Shown piece after piece: positions 26,035 through 34,831 of a stretch of DNA of 64,000 bases; the first letter of the stretch is position 1, and every line of letters begins with the position of its first letter. Source of the DNA: JAVJST01 sp040219295. Its GTDB lineage: Bacteria > Pseudomonadota > Alphaproteobacteria > Rhodospirillales > Casp-alpha2. The notes below the pieces were generated by a model, which worked only from the letters and a program-made list of their open reading frames with translations, did no database searches and was not told the origin of the DNA. The stretch spans positions 744,001-808,000 of the forward strand of contig JAVJST010000005.1 of the NCBI GenBank assembly GCA_040219295.1, given 5' to 3'. A program made the position numbers and the translations under genes.

Positions 26035-27920
26035 TGGTACGGCGCACGGTCCAGCGACAGAGCCAGCTCATCACGACCTTTGGCCCCGGTGCCATGGTCG
26101 ACCTTCCAACGCGTTCCGTACTTATCGGCGGTCTGGATCGTTGGCGAATGTTTGGCGCCTACAGGCAGATCGACGAGCCGACACTGGTCCAGGCCTTGGA
26201 GCGGGGCTTGCGCAAGCAAGGACGATGGGAAGAAGGGCGAAACCTGCGGCTTATCGCGCCGCCGGTATCTGAAGGCGACGATCATCGCGATCCACCCGGC
26301 GTCGACGTGACAGTGTTTCCGACATGGTTCTTGTGCGAGCGGGTCGAGAAGCCGGTTATCAACAGCATCGAAAGGCGCGGGCGCCGAATGGTCCGCTGGG
26401 CAGACCTCGAACCGACCGGCGGGAAGAAGCGCTTTCAGCATGACGATGGGAAAAAGGACGAAGTTACGCCGATCCGATTTGTCGGCGCCTGCGAGAACGG
26501 TCATCTGCAGGATATCGATTGGCGGAGATTGGTTCATGGCGGCGAGCCGTGCCACGAGCCGATGTATCTCACCGAAGAAGGCACCAGCGCAAACCTCGCC
26601 GATCTCGAAATCGTCTGCTCGTGCGGGCAATCGCTCTCCATGCGTGATGCAACACTGCCGGGTCGACTCGGCCTGTGTGATGGGCAGCAGCCCTGGCTGT
26701 CATCCGAGGCCCGCGAAGAATGCACGCGGGACAACGGGCGGCGTACGCAGCTTCGGTTGCTGACTCGCTCCGCGACAAACGCCTACTTCCCGCAATCCAT
26801 CAGCGTTATTTCCTTGCCGATCGATGAGGATCGGCTGGTCGCGATTGTGGAGCGGCATTGGGCAGCACTATCGGATATTGAAACGGCCGAGCAAGTGGCA
26901 TTGGCTCGGCAGTTTAATCCCCAGTTCCGGGACGACGTTCGGGAATACTCGGACGAGGATATCCTGGACCGGATCAATCGTATCCGGGAAAGGGCGGCGT
27001 CCGAAAACGTGCCAAATCCGCGATTGGCCGAGTTCGACATTCTGGCGAGTGGTCGCAGGCAGATCGGTTCGAACGATCCCGATGCACGGCTCTATGCAAT
27101 GACCCTTGATCGGGCTTCATGGGCGACGGAGACGCGGCATGACCTCAGTGCCGTTGGCGACGTCGTTGCCGTTCATCGGCTCCGAGAAGTCGTGTGCCTC
27201 TATGGATTCACCCGTTTCGAGCCGGCGCCAACGTCGGCAGACGATGAATTGGAAGACGTACAGCTTGCCGTAACAGGTGCTCCGATTGCCGAGCACGCCG
27301 ATTGGCTGCCAGCCATCGAGCAGTTCGGTGAAGGGATATTCGTTCGCTTCGACAATGAGAGGATCGACGACTGGATCCAGGAAAAGAGCGTTCGGGAGAG
27401 ATTCGATGAATTGTACGCTGGTTTCGAGGCGTATCGCCGGAAACACCCCGGTGGAGCCGAGCAGCGGTTTCCTGGCCTCGCCTATGTCGCACTTCACAGT
27501 CTAGCCCATGCCGTGATGACAGAGATTTCGCTCGATTGTGGATACCCGGCCAGCTCCCTAAAGGAACGGATTTACGCATTTCCCCCACACGACGGCAGTG
27601 CCGGACGTTACGGGATTCTGATCTATACTGCGTCAACAGGGGCGCAGGGGACGCTAGGCGGGCTGGTCGCCAACTCGCCACGGATCGCAGCGATCATGGA
27701 TGCGGCGCTCGAGCGAATATCGCTGTGCTCGAATGATCCTGTTTGTGCGGATCATGATCCCTCGAACAACGCCGGCGAGCTCTCGTTGCTTGGCGCCGCC
27801 TGTCACGGTTGCCTGCTAATCGCGGAAACGAGCTGCGAACGTCGGAATCAATTTCTCGACCGGAGCCTTCTCGTAACAACGTTGTCTGAGAACGATGCCG
27901 GTCTCTTCTCTACTGGTTAG
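26034..27920 (+). CDS. drmB: DISARM DUF1998-domain protein DrmB
   Basis: 628 residues. The N-terminus VRRTVQRQSQLITTFGPGAM is the usual DrmB start. Central zinc-ligand candidates are CENGH and CSCGQ. The C-terminal DUF1998 region has LHSLAHAVMTEISLDCGYP, GILIYTASTGAQGTLGGL and a Cys-rich end (CSNDPVCADHDPS, then GAACHGCLLIAETSCE) that likely binds zinc. DrmB partners DrmA. Its ATG overlaps the drmA stop. It is the last gene of the operon; in typical class 1 systems drmC would follow, but the next 380 bp hold no gene. Confidence 0.93.
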   Translation: MVRRTVQRQSQLITTFGPGAMVDLPTRSVLIGGLDRWRMFGAYRQIDEPTLVQALERGLRKQGRWEEGRNLRLIAPPVSEGDDHRDPPGVDVTVFPTWFLCERVEKPVINSIERRGRRMVRWADLEPTGGKKRFQHDDGKKDEVTPIRFVGACENGHLQDIDWRRLVHGGEPCHEPMYLTEEGTSANLADLEIVCSCGQSLSMRDATLPGRLGLCDGQQPWLSSEAREECTRDNGRRTQLRLLTRSATNAYFPQSISVISLPIDEDRLVAIVERHWAALSDIETAEQVALARQFNPQFRDDVREYSDEDILDRINRIRERAASENVPNPRLAEFDILASGRRQIGSNDPDARLYAMTLDRASWATETRHDLSAVGDVVAVHRLREVVCLYGFTRFEPAPTSADDELEDVQLAVTGAPIAEHADWLPAIEQFGEGIFVRFDNERIDDWIQEKSVRERFDELYAGFEAYRRKHPGGAEQRFPGLAYVALHSLAHAVMTEISLDCGYPASSLKERIYAFPPHDGSAGRYGILIYTASTGAQGTLGGLVANSPRIAAIMDAALERISLCSNDPVCADHDPSNNAGELSLLGAACHGCLLIAETSCERRNQFLDRSLLVTTLSENDAGLFSTG

Positions 27921-28397
<477 letters not shown>

Positions 28398-28555
28398 TGA
28401 CAAGGCAACGCGGGCGCCGAAACGCGCCCGGTGGCGAAGGCGCTTTCTTAATGCTTCGCGTGCGCCTTGCCAAGTCCCTGACGGCGGATTTTTCGCGCCC
28501 CGCCGGGCATTGACCGGAGGCCGGAAATCCCTTGGAAACCGCCTACCGATTGGCA

Positions 28556-28583
28556 TTGACAACCAAGGCGCGCTGGCTATAGT
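28556..28583 (+). promoter_or_regulatory. sigma-70-type promoter for rplU-rpmA
   Basis: TTGACA (28556-28561), a 16-bp spacer, then TATAGT (28578-28583). This is near the bacterial consensus. It lies about 90 bp upstream of the L21 start, leaving room for a leader. Confidence 0.7.
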
Positions 28584-28674
28584 GCCGCCCTTCGACGGCA
28601 GCAGTGCCGCCGCCTGTGCGGTGTTGTCCGTTGTCTCCGAATTGACCGTATTGGACGTTGTAGCAGAGGCGATC

Positions 28675-29238
28675 ATGTTCGCAGTCATCAAGACCGGCGG
28701 TAAACAGTACCGCGTAGCCAAGGACGACCGCATCACCGTCGAGCGCATTGCCGGTGAAGCCGGTGATATCGTCGCGCTCGACAACGTGCTGATGATCGGT
28801 GAAGAGGGCAAGGCCCCGACCGTGGGTTCCCCGTTGGTCGAGAAGGCCGCCGTTTTCGCCGAAGTCGTCGAACAGGGCCGTGGCGAGAAGGTTGTTGTTT
28901 TCAAGAAGCAGCGCCGCCAGAACCACCGCCGCAAGAACGGCCACCGTCAGGACCTGACGATGCTCCGTATCGTCGAAGTCAGCCCGACCGGCACCAAGCC
29001 GAAAGGCGCCGCCGCCAAGCCGGCCGCCGAGAAAAAGGCTGAGCCGGCCGCCGACAAGAAGGCCGACGACACGCCCGCCGCCAAGAAGGCCGCGCCGAAG
29101 AAGGCTGCCGCCAAGAAGGCGCCGGCCAAGAAGGCTGCGGCCAAGAAGATCGAAACCAAGAAGGCTGCCGCCAAGAAGCCGGCCGCCAAGAAGGCTGCGG
29201 CCAAGAAAACCGCGGCCAAGAAGAAGACCGAGGAGTAA
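28675..29238 (+). CDS. rplU: 50S ribosomal protein L21 with a Lys/Ala-rich C-terminal extension
   Basis: 187 residues. The first ~103 are a normal L21: MFAVIKTGGKQYRVAKDD, then GEAGDIVALDNVLMIG, KKQRRQNHRRKNGHRQ and LTMLRIVEV. The remaining ~80 are a Lys/Ala-rich tail of KKAAAKK units, resembling histone H1 tails. Such tails occur on several alphaproteobacterial L21 proteins, though this is long. The frame is open 55 codons upstream, but the L21 family starts at this ATG, which has an AGAGG site. It forms an operon with rpmA, 6 bp downstream. Confidence 0.96.
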   Translation: MFAVIKTGGKQYRVAKDDRITVERIAGEAGDIVALDNVLMIGEEGKAPTVGSPLVEKAAVFAEVVEQGRGEKVVVFKKQRRQNHRRKNGHRQDLTMLRIVEVSPTGTKPKGAAAKPAAEKKAEPAADKKADDTPAAKKAAPKKAAAKKAPAKKAAAKKIETKKAAAKKPAAKKAAAKKTAAKKKTEE

Positions 29239-29244
29239 CACCCC

Positions 29245-29505
29245 ATGGCACACAAAAAGGCAGGCGGTAGCTCTCGCAACGGCCGCGACTCAGCCGGACG
29301 CCGTCTCGGCGTCAAGAAGGCGGGCGGCCAGGCGGTCACCGCGGGTAACATCATCGTTCGCCAGCGCGGCACCAAGTACCACCCGGGCCAGAATGTCGGC
29401 CTCGGCAAGGATCACACGATCTTCGCGACCACCGACGGCGCGGTTAAGTTCGACCGCAAAGCTGAAGGCCGCGTGTTCGTTTCCGTGGTGGAGCCGTCGA
29501 GCTAA
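29245..29505 (+). CDS. rpmA: 50S ribosomal protein L27
   Basis: 86 residues, normal length. MAHKKAGGSSRNGRDS, LGVKKAGGQAVTAGNI and RQRGTKYHPGQNVGLG are the L27 signature. The N-terminal tail reaches the peptidyl-transferase centre. A hairpin terminator follows 42 bp after the stop. Confidence 0.98.
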   Translation: MAHKKAGGSSRNGRDSAGRRLGVKKAGGQAVTAGNIIVRQRGTKYHPGQNVGLGKDHTIFATTDGAVKFDRKAEGRVFVSVVEPSS

Positions 29506-29547
29506 GGTCTCGTCCGGTCATTCGCCCAATCTGCGAAACGGGTTGCG

Positions 29548-29580
29548 AAAGGGGGATGGCTGGGCCATCTCCCTTTTTTC
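29548..29580 (+). terminator. rho-independent terminator after rpmA
   Basis: The hairpin GGGGGATGG (loop CTGGG) CCATCTCCC is followed by TTTTTT. The stem has one G-T pair. It lies between rpmA and obgE, so obgE may have its own promoter or depend on read-through. Confidence 0.75.
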
Positions 29581-29607
29581 GTGAGTCCAATCCGGTATCT
29601 GAGCGCC

Positions 29608-30657
29608 ATGAAGTTCCTCGACGAGGCCAAGGTCTACATCAAGAGCGGTGACGGCGGCGACGGCTGCGTCTCGTTTCGCCGCGAAAAATATGTCGAGTTC
29701 GGCGGGCCCGACGGCGGCGACGGCGGCCGCGGCGGCGATGTCGTCGTCGAGTGCGTCGATGGCCTCAACACCCTGATCGACTATCGCTACCAGCAGCACT
29801 TCAAGGCCAAGCGCGGCCATCACGGCATGGGCAAGAACCGGTCCGGGCCAGCCGGCGCGGACGCGGTGCTGAAAGTCCCGGTCGGCACGCAGATCCTCGA
29901 CGAGGATCGCGAGACCCTGGTCGCCGACATGACCAAGGTCGGCCAGCGCGTTGTCCTGCTGAGGGGCGGAGACGGCGGCCGCGGTAACGCCCAGTTCAAG
30001 ACGTCGACCAACCAGGCGCCGCGCCGCTTCGATTCCGGCTGGCCCGGGGCCGAGCGCTGGATCTGGCTGCGCCTGAAATTGATCGCCGATGCCGGACTGG
30101 TCGGCCTGCCCAATGCCGGGAAATCGACGCTGTTGTCGGTCGTCAGCCGCGCCAAGCCGAAGATCGCCGACTACCCTTTCACGACCCTGCATCCCAACCT
30201 CGGCGTGCTGACCCGCGGCGACGACACGCTGGTGCTGGCCGATATCCCGGGCCTCATCGAGGGTGCCAGCGAAGGCGTCGGACTCGGTACGCGGTTTCTT
30301 GGCCACGTCGAGCGCTGCGCCGTTCTCGTTCACCTGATCGACGTGACCGGCGACGACCCGGCCGAAGCCTACCGTACCATTCGCCATGAGTTGGAAACCT
30401 ATGGCGGGCATCTGGCGGAAAAGCCCGAGATCCTGGTGCTCAACAAGTGCGACGCCGCAGACGCCGATACCATCGAGATCGCGCGCGACGTGCTCGCCGA
30501 CGTGGCTGGTTGCCGGCCTGCCAATATCGCGACCATGTCCGGCGCCACCGGGCAGGGAGTCGACACCGTCATCGGCCGCCTGTTCGAGACCGTACAGACT
30601 GTTCGCCGCGAGGAAGCCGAACGCACGCGGACGCTCGAGGAAGCCTTCCAGCCATGA
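29608..30657 (+). CDS. obgE: GTPase Obg (ribosome assembly)
   Basis: 349 residues. The N-terminal glycine-rich Obg fold begins MKFLDEAKVYIKSGDGGDG and continues with GGPDGGDGGRGGDVV. The G domain has G1 GLPNAGKST, G3 DIPGLIEGAS and G4 NKCD. The short acidic C-terminal tail is typical of alphaproteobacteria. Obg acts in late 50S assembly and stress control. The ATG at 29608 starts the conserved fold; a GTG at 29581 sits in the terminator tail and has no ribosome site. The stop overlaps proB (ATGA). Confidence 0.96.
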   Translation: MKFLDEAKVYIKSGDGGDGCVSFRREKYVEFGGPDGGDGGRGGDVVVECVDGLNTLIDYRYQQHFKAKRGHHGMGKNRSGPAGADAVLKVPVGTQILDEDRETLVADMTKVGQRVVLLRGGDGGRGNAQFKTSTNQAPRRFDSGWPGAERWIWLRLKLIADAGLVGLPNAGKSTLLSVVSRAKPKIADYPFTTLHPNLGVLTRGDDTLVLADIPGLIEGASEGVGLGTRFLGHVERCAVLVHLIDVTGDDPAEAYRTIRHELETYGGHLAEKPEILVLNKCDAADADTIEIARDVLADVAGCRPANIATMSGATGQGVDTVIGRLFETVQTVRREEAERTRTLEEAFQP

Positions 30658-31784
30658 CCGAGATCCCCGATTCCCGGTCGATCCTGGGGGGCTGCAACCG
30701 GATCGTCGTCAAGATCGGCTCGGCCCTGCTGGTCGATGAACAAAAGGGTCGCGTGCGGCGCAACTGGCTGGCGGCGCTCGCCGACGACCTGATGGCGCTG
30801 CGCGCCGAAGGCAAGGACGTCGTCATCGTGTCGTCCGGCGCGATCGCGGTCGGGCGCGGTCAGCTGAACTTCGCCGCGCCTCTGCGTCTCGACGAACTCC
30901 AGGCGGCGGCTGCCGCCGGGATGATCCGGCTGATCCATGCCTACGAGGACGTGCTGACGCCGCACAACGTGACGCTTGCCCAGGTTCTGCTGACGCTCGA
31001 CGACTCGGAGAGCCGGCGGCGGTATCTCAATGCCCGCAACACTCTCAACACGCTGCTTGCCGCAGGCGCCGTGCCGCTGATCAACGAGAACGATACCGTG
31101 GCCACCGACGAGATCAGATTCGGTGACAACGACCGGCTGGCGGCCCGGGTCGCGGCAATGATCTCGGCCGACGCGCTGATCCTGCTTTCGGATATCGACG
31201 GCCTCTACTCGGCGGATCCGGGCAAGGACGAAACGGCAGAGTGGATTCCCGCGGTCCACGAACTGACCGACGAGATCGACGCCATGGCCGGCGGCAGTGC
31301 ATCGGCGTACGGCTCGGGCGGCATGATCACCAAGCTTGCGGCCGCCAGGATCGCCATGGGCGCGGGTTGCCGCATGGTTATCACCCGGGGCCACGAGGCC
31401 AATCCGATCAGGCTGCTCGCGGACGGTGCGCGGTGCACGTGGTTCCTGCCGAAGGCGACCCCGCGGACGGCGCGCAAGGAATGGATCGCGGGCGGCCTCA
31501 AGCCGCGTGGTGCCCTGGTCATCGACGACGGTGCCGCCCAGGCGTTGAGCCGCGGCAAGAGCCTGTTGCCTGCGGGGGTGACGGTGGTCGAGGGAACCTT
31601 CCAGCGCGGCGACCTGCTGATCGTGCGCAACGGGTCGGGCAAGGAGCTGGCGCGTGGGCTGTCGGCTTACGCATCGTCGGACGTCCATCTGATCATGGGA
31701 CGCAAAACCCGTGAAATCGAGGGCCTGCTCGGCTACCGTGGCCGTGACGAGGTCATTCACCGCGACGATCTTGTATTGACGTAG
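30654..31784 (+). CDS. proB: glutamate 5-kinase
   Basis: 376 residues. An amino-acid-kinase domain (about 15-260) has NRIVVKIGSALLVD, VSSGAIAVG, LINENDTV and SDIDGLYSADP. A C-terminal PUA domain (about 285-365) is present, the full-length ProB form. It phosphorylates glutamate in the first step of proline synthesis and is usually feedback-inhibited by proline. The start ATG overlaps the obgE stop. proA follows 7 bp downstream and makes the next enzyme. Confidence 0.96.
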   Translation: MTEIPDSRSILGGCNRIVVKIGSALLVDEQKGRVRRNWLAALADDLMALRAEGKDVVIVSSGAIAVGRGQLNFAAPLRLDELQAAAAAGMIRLIHAYEDVLTPHNVTLAQVLLTLDDSESRRRYLNARNTLNTLLAAGAVPLINENDTVATDEIRFGDNDRLAARVAAMISADALILLSDIDGLYSADPGKDETAEWIPAVHELTDEIDAMAGGSASAYGSGGMITKLAAARIAMGAGCRMVITRGHEANPIRLLADGARCTWFLPKATPRTARKEWIAGGLKPRGALVIDDGAAQALSRGKSLLPAGVTVVEGTFQRGDLLIVRNGSGKELARGLSAYASSDVHLIMGRKTREIEGLLGYRGRDEVIHRDDLVLT

Positions 31785-31791
31785 AGGAACC

Positions 31792-33069
31792 ATGGATACG
31801 CCTTCGACCGACCATCAGGATGTCGCCCAACTCGTTCGGGGGATCGGCGAGCGCGCGAAAGAAGCCGCGCGCGCCCTGGCGCACGCGTCATCGGAGTCCA
31901 AGACCCGCGCGTTGACCGCGGCGGCCGCGTCGATCCGCGCCAACGCCGACAAGATCAAGGCCGCGAACGCGATCGACATGAAGGCGGCGGAGGAACGCGG
32001 TACCAAGGGATCGTTCCTCGACCGCCTGCTACTCAACGACGAGCGGATCGAGAGCATGGCGAAGGGGCTTGAGGATATTGCCGCCCTGGACGATCCGATC
32101 GGTGCCGAGATGGCGGCGTGGGATCGTCCCAACGGGTTGCATATCTCGCGCGTGCGCACGCCCATCGGCGTCATCGGCGTGATCTACGAGAGCCGGCCCA
32201 ACGTGACCGCCGACGCTGGCGGACTATGCCTTAAGGCCGGCAACGCGGTGATCCTGCGCGGCGGCTCGGAAAGCTTCAACTCGTCGGGCGCGATCATGGA
32301 TTGCCTGACGGACGGCCTGCGCGAAGCCAACCTGCCGGCCGATGCGATCCAGCGCATTCCGACCACCGATCGCGCCGCGGTCGGCGAGATGCTGCGTGCC
32401 GCCGACTACATCGACGTTATCGTGCCGCGCGGCGGCAAGTCGCTGATCGAGCGCGTCAGCGCCGAGAGCAAGGTGCCGCTGTTCAAGCACCTGGAGGGCA
32501 TCTGCCACACCTTCATCGATGCCGACGCCGATCCGGAGAAGGCCCGCGCCATCGTGTTCAACGCCAAGATGCGGCGGACCGGTATCTGCGGCTCTATGGA
32601 AACACTGCTGGTCGACCAACGTGTGAAAGACCTGTTGCCCGCGATGATCGATGATCTGACGGACGCGGGCTGCGAGGTGCGTGGCGATGCGACGGCCCGC
32701 GAAGTCGATCAGCGGGTTCTCGAGGCGAGCGACGAGGACTGGGACACCGAGTATCTGGACTCCATCCTCGCGGTACGGGTCGTCGATGGCGTCGACCAGG
32801 CGATCGACCATATCGCGCGGCACGGCTCGCAGCACACCGACGCCATCGTTACCGAGAACGAGGCGACGGCGGCGACGTTCCTGAACCAGGTCGATTCCGC
32901 CATCGTCATGGTCAACGCGTCGACCCAGTTCGCCGACGGCGGCGAGTTCGGCATGGGCGCGGAGATCGGCATTGCCACGGGCAAGCTGCACGCGCGCGGT
33001 CCCGTCGGCGTTGAGCAGCTCACCAGTTTCAAGTATGTGGTCCGCGGTGACGGCCAGACCCGCCCCTGA
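31792..33069 (+). CDS. proA: gamma-glutamyl phosphate reductase
   Basis: 425 residues, an aldehyde-dehydrogenase-fold enzyme. The catalytic Cys lies in RRTGICGSMETLLVD (about residue 268). Family segments include PIGVIGVIYESRPNVTAD, GNAVILRGGSE and the C-terminal EFGMGAEIGIATGKLHARG. It reduces gamma-glutamyl phosphate with NADPH, the second step to proline. Ribosome site AGAGGAA before ATG. The third enzyme, ProC, is encoded separately at 60362-61183. Confidence 0.97.
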   Translation: MDTPSTDHQDVAQLVRGIGERAKEAARALAHASSESKTRALTAAAASIRANADKIKAANAIDMKAAEERGTKGSFLDRLLLNDERIESMAKGLEDIAALDDPIGAEMAAWDRPNGLHISRVRTPIGVIGVIYESRPNVTADAGGLCLKAGNAVILRGGSESFNSSGAIMDCLTDGLREANLPADAIQRIPTTDRAAVGEMLRAADYIDVIVPRGGKSLIERVSAESKVPLFKHLEGICHTFIDADADPEKARAIVFNAKMRRTGICGSMETLLVDQRVKDLLPAMIDDLTDAGCEVRGDATAREVDQRVLEASDEDWDTEYLDSILAVRVVDGVDQAIDHIARHGSQHTDAIVTENEATAATFLNQVDSAIVMVNASTQFADGGEFGMGAEIGIATGKLHARGPVGVEQLTSFKYVVRGDGQTRP

Positions 33070-33079
33070 CAGTTCGCCC

Positions 33080-33694
33080 ATGACGCGATCCGCTGCGCTT
33101 CGGTTACCGCCGACACCGCCCGCCGGAGCGCGCATCGGAATTCTCGGCGGCTCGTTCAATCCGGCGCATGATGGTCACCGTCACATTACAGATTGTGCGT
33201 TCGACCTCTTGGGCTTGGATCAGGTCTGGTGGCTGGTGTCGCCGCAGAATCCGCTCAAGTCCCCGGAGGGAATGGCGACGGTGGACGACCGTCTGGGATC
33301 GTGTATCGCCTTGGTCGGTGACCGCACGGATATCGTACCGACCGATATCGAGATGGAACTCGGTACCCGCAAGACGGCCGAGACGCTGGTTCGTATCGTC
33401 GAACGCTTCCCGGAGCAGCACTTCGTCTGGCTGATGGGGGCGGACAACCTGATTCAGGTCGCTCGCTGGACCGACTGGCAGCAGATCTTTCATACCGTGC
33501 CCATTGCGGTTTTCGCCCGCCCGACCTATTCTTCTAAGGCGTTGAGTTCAAAGGCGGCGCGCGATTTCACCGGGTCTCGGATCGAGACCGCGCAGGCCAC
33601 CGAACTGGTGGCGATGGAGCCGCCGGCCTGGGTCTACCTCGATATAGACCCGCATCCTGGATCGGCGACGAAGATCAGAGCCGGGCAGGTTTAG
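33080..33694 (+). CDS. nadD: nicotinate-nucleotide adenylyltransferase
   Basis: 204 residues. The nucleotidyltransferase signature GILGGSFNPAHDGHRHI (HxGH-like: H-D-G-H) is followed by WWLVSPQNPLK, FVWLMGADNL and the C-terminal SATKIRA motif, where the protein ends shortly after. It makes deamido-NAD from nicotinate mononucleotide and ATP. Start ATG at 33080, 10 bp after proA; the frame is open further up inside proA but carries no NadD-like residues there. Confidence 0.93.
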   Translation: MTRSAALRLPPTPPAGARIGILGGSFNPAHDGHRHITDCAFDLLGLDQVWWLVSPQNPLKSPEGMATVDDRLGSCIALVGDRTDIVPTDIEMELGTRKTAETLVRIVERFPEQHFVWLMGADNLIQVARWTDWQQIFHTVPIAVFARPTYSSKALSSKAARDFTGSRIETAQATELVAMEPPAWVYLDIDPHPGSATKIRAGQV

Positions 33695-33814
33695 GGCTCT
33701 GTTAAGTGCAGGAGGGTATACTGCCCTCGTTTTGTTACGCAGGTTGTTTCTCGACCGAGATAAAGAAAGGAGCGAACCATACTGACGACAAAACAGGCAC
33801 CGGAAGCACGCAAC

Positions 33815-34195
33815 GTGCTCGCCGAGGTGCAAAAAACGCTCGATGACGACAAGGCGCAAGATATTGTGGTCATCGATCTCGACGGCAAGACCAGTATGGG
33901 CGATTACATGGTCATTGCCACAGGCACATCGCAGCGCCAGGTTGGCGCGATGGCCGACCACCTCCAGGAAAACCTGAAAGCATCCGGCGTCTCCGGCGTT
34001 ACCGCCGAAGGGACGGCGAATTGCGACTGGGTGTTGATCGATGCCGGTGACATCATCGTGCACCTGTTCAGGCCCGAGGTGCGGTCGTTCTACAACCTGG
34101 AAAAGATCTGGAACGTTCCGTCCCAGGTTTCCGGCCATCTGGCCGGATCGGGATCCGAACGATCCTCGGCAGAGGTTGCCGGCGCTAGCGCCTGA
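33815..34195 (+). CDS. rsfS: ribosomal silencing factor RsfS
   Basis: RsfS/DUF143 family: AQDIVVIDLDGKTSMGDYMV, ATGTSQRQVGAMADHL, GTANCDWVLIDAGDIIVHLF and FYNLEKIW. It binds L14 and blocks subunit joining when nutrients run out. The first standard start in frame is GTG at 33815 (weak GGAAGC site). However, the frame is open further up, the family-like N-terminus TTKQAPEARN lies upstream of it, and a strong AAAGGAG ribosome site (33766-33772) points to CTG at 33782 or ATA at 33779. The true start may therefore be non-standard. A TATACT hexamer at 33717-33722 could be a -10 element. Confidence 0.93.
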   Translation: MLAEVQKTLDDDKAQDIVVIDLDGKTSMGDYMVIATGTSQRQVGAMADHLQENLKASGVSGVTAEGTANCDWVLIDAGDIIVHLFRPEVRSFYNLEKIWNVPSQVSGHLAGSGSERSSAEVAGASA

Positions 34196-34269
34196 ACCTC
34201 GCCGCTGATTGCGAGTCCTGAGGAGCCGCCCCGGCCTCTGAAGGCACGTGGCGCGGCCCGGAGAGCCGT

Positions 34270-34731
34270 ATGCGTCTCCAGATTAGAGCCGTCGGCCGGA
34301 TGAAGCCCGGCCCGGAACAAGAGCTTCTCGACCTCTATCGGAAGCGCCTTTCGTGGCAACTCGACATCCTCGAAATCGACGACCGTAAATCCGCCGGCAG
34401 CACGCCCGAGCGGATCGCGCGGGAAGGCGCGCAACTGCAGGCGGATTTGCCCCCCGGCGCCGTCGTGGTGGCGCTTGACGAGCGCGGCCGTGAACTGGAC
34501 AGCCGAGAGTTCTCCCGAACCCTAACAGCGTGGCGCGATAACGCGCGATTGCCGATCGTCTTCATGATCGGTGGCGCCGACGGCCTCGAACGTGAACTCG
34601 TGAACAAGGCCGATCTGACGCTTTGTTTCGGCCGGATGACGTGGCCGCACATGATGGTCCGGGCCATGCTCGTGGAGCAGATATTCAGGGCCCAGAGCAT
34701 TCAGCAGGGACACCCTTACCACCGCGCCTGA
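34270..34731 (+). CDS. rlmH: 23S rRNA pseudouridine-1915 N3-methyltransferase
   Basis: 153 residues, the usual size. SPOUT-fold hallmarks are VVALDERGRELDSREFS, VFMIGGADGLERE, and the C-terminal knot TWPHMMVRAMLVEQIFRAQS followed by HPYHRA. It methylates helix 69 of 23S rRNA. It follows rsfS, as in most bacteria. Confidence 0.97.
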   Translation: MRLQIRAVGRMKPGPEQELLDLYRKRLSWQLDILEIDDRKSAGSTPERIAREGAQLQADLPPGAVVVALDERGRELDSREFSRTLTAWRDNARLPIVFMIGGADGLERELVNKADLTLCFGRMTWPHMMVRAMLVEQIFRAQSIQQGHPYHRA

Positions 34732-34831
34732 ACGCCGGGCGAAAGTTTGCCCCGCGGCCTCGCATCGCCGTGGCTGATGCCTTATATTCGGGGCAGAATC
34801 GAACTATCCCTATCGAGCCAAGCAAGACACC

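Noticed and set aside
28510..28674. N-terminal extension of L21
   Set aside because: The open frame continues upstream of 28675 through a consensus promoter (28556-28583), so it cannot be part of the protein.
30399..31793. 464-codon minus-strand frame opposite proB
   Set aside because: Antisense shadow of a complete glutamate 5-kinase gene.
33712..33735. Short GAGGG/CCCTC hairpin followed by T-rich DNA after nadD
   Set aside because: The stem is only 5 bp and overlaps a TATACT that could be a promoter; not enough to call a terminator.
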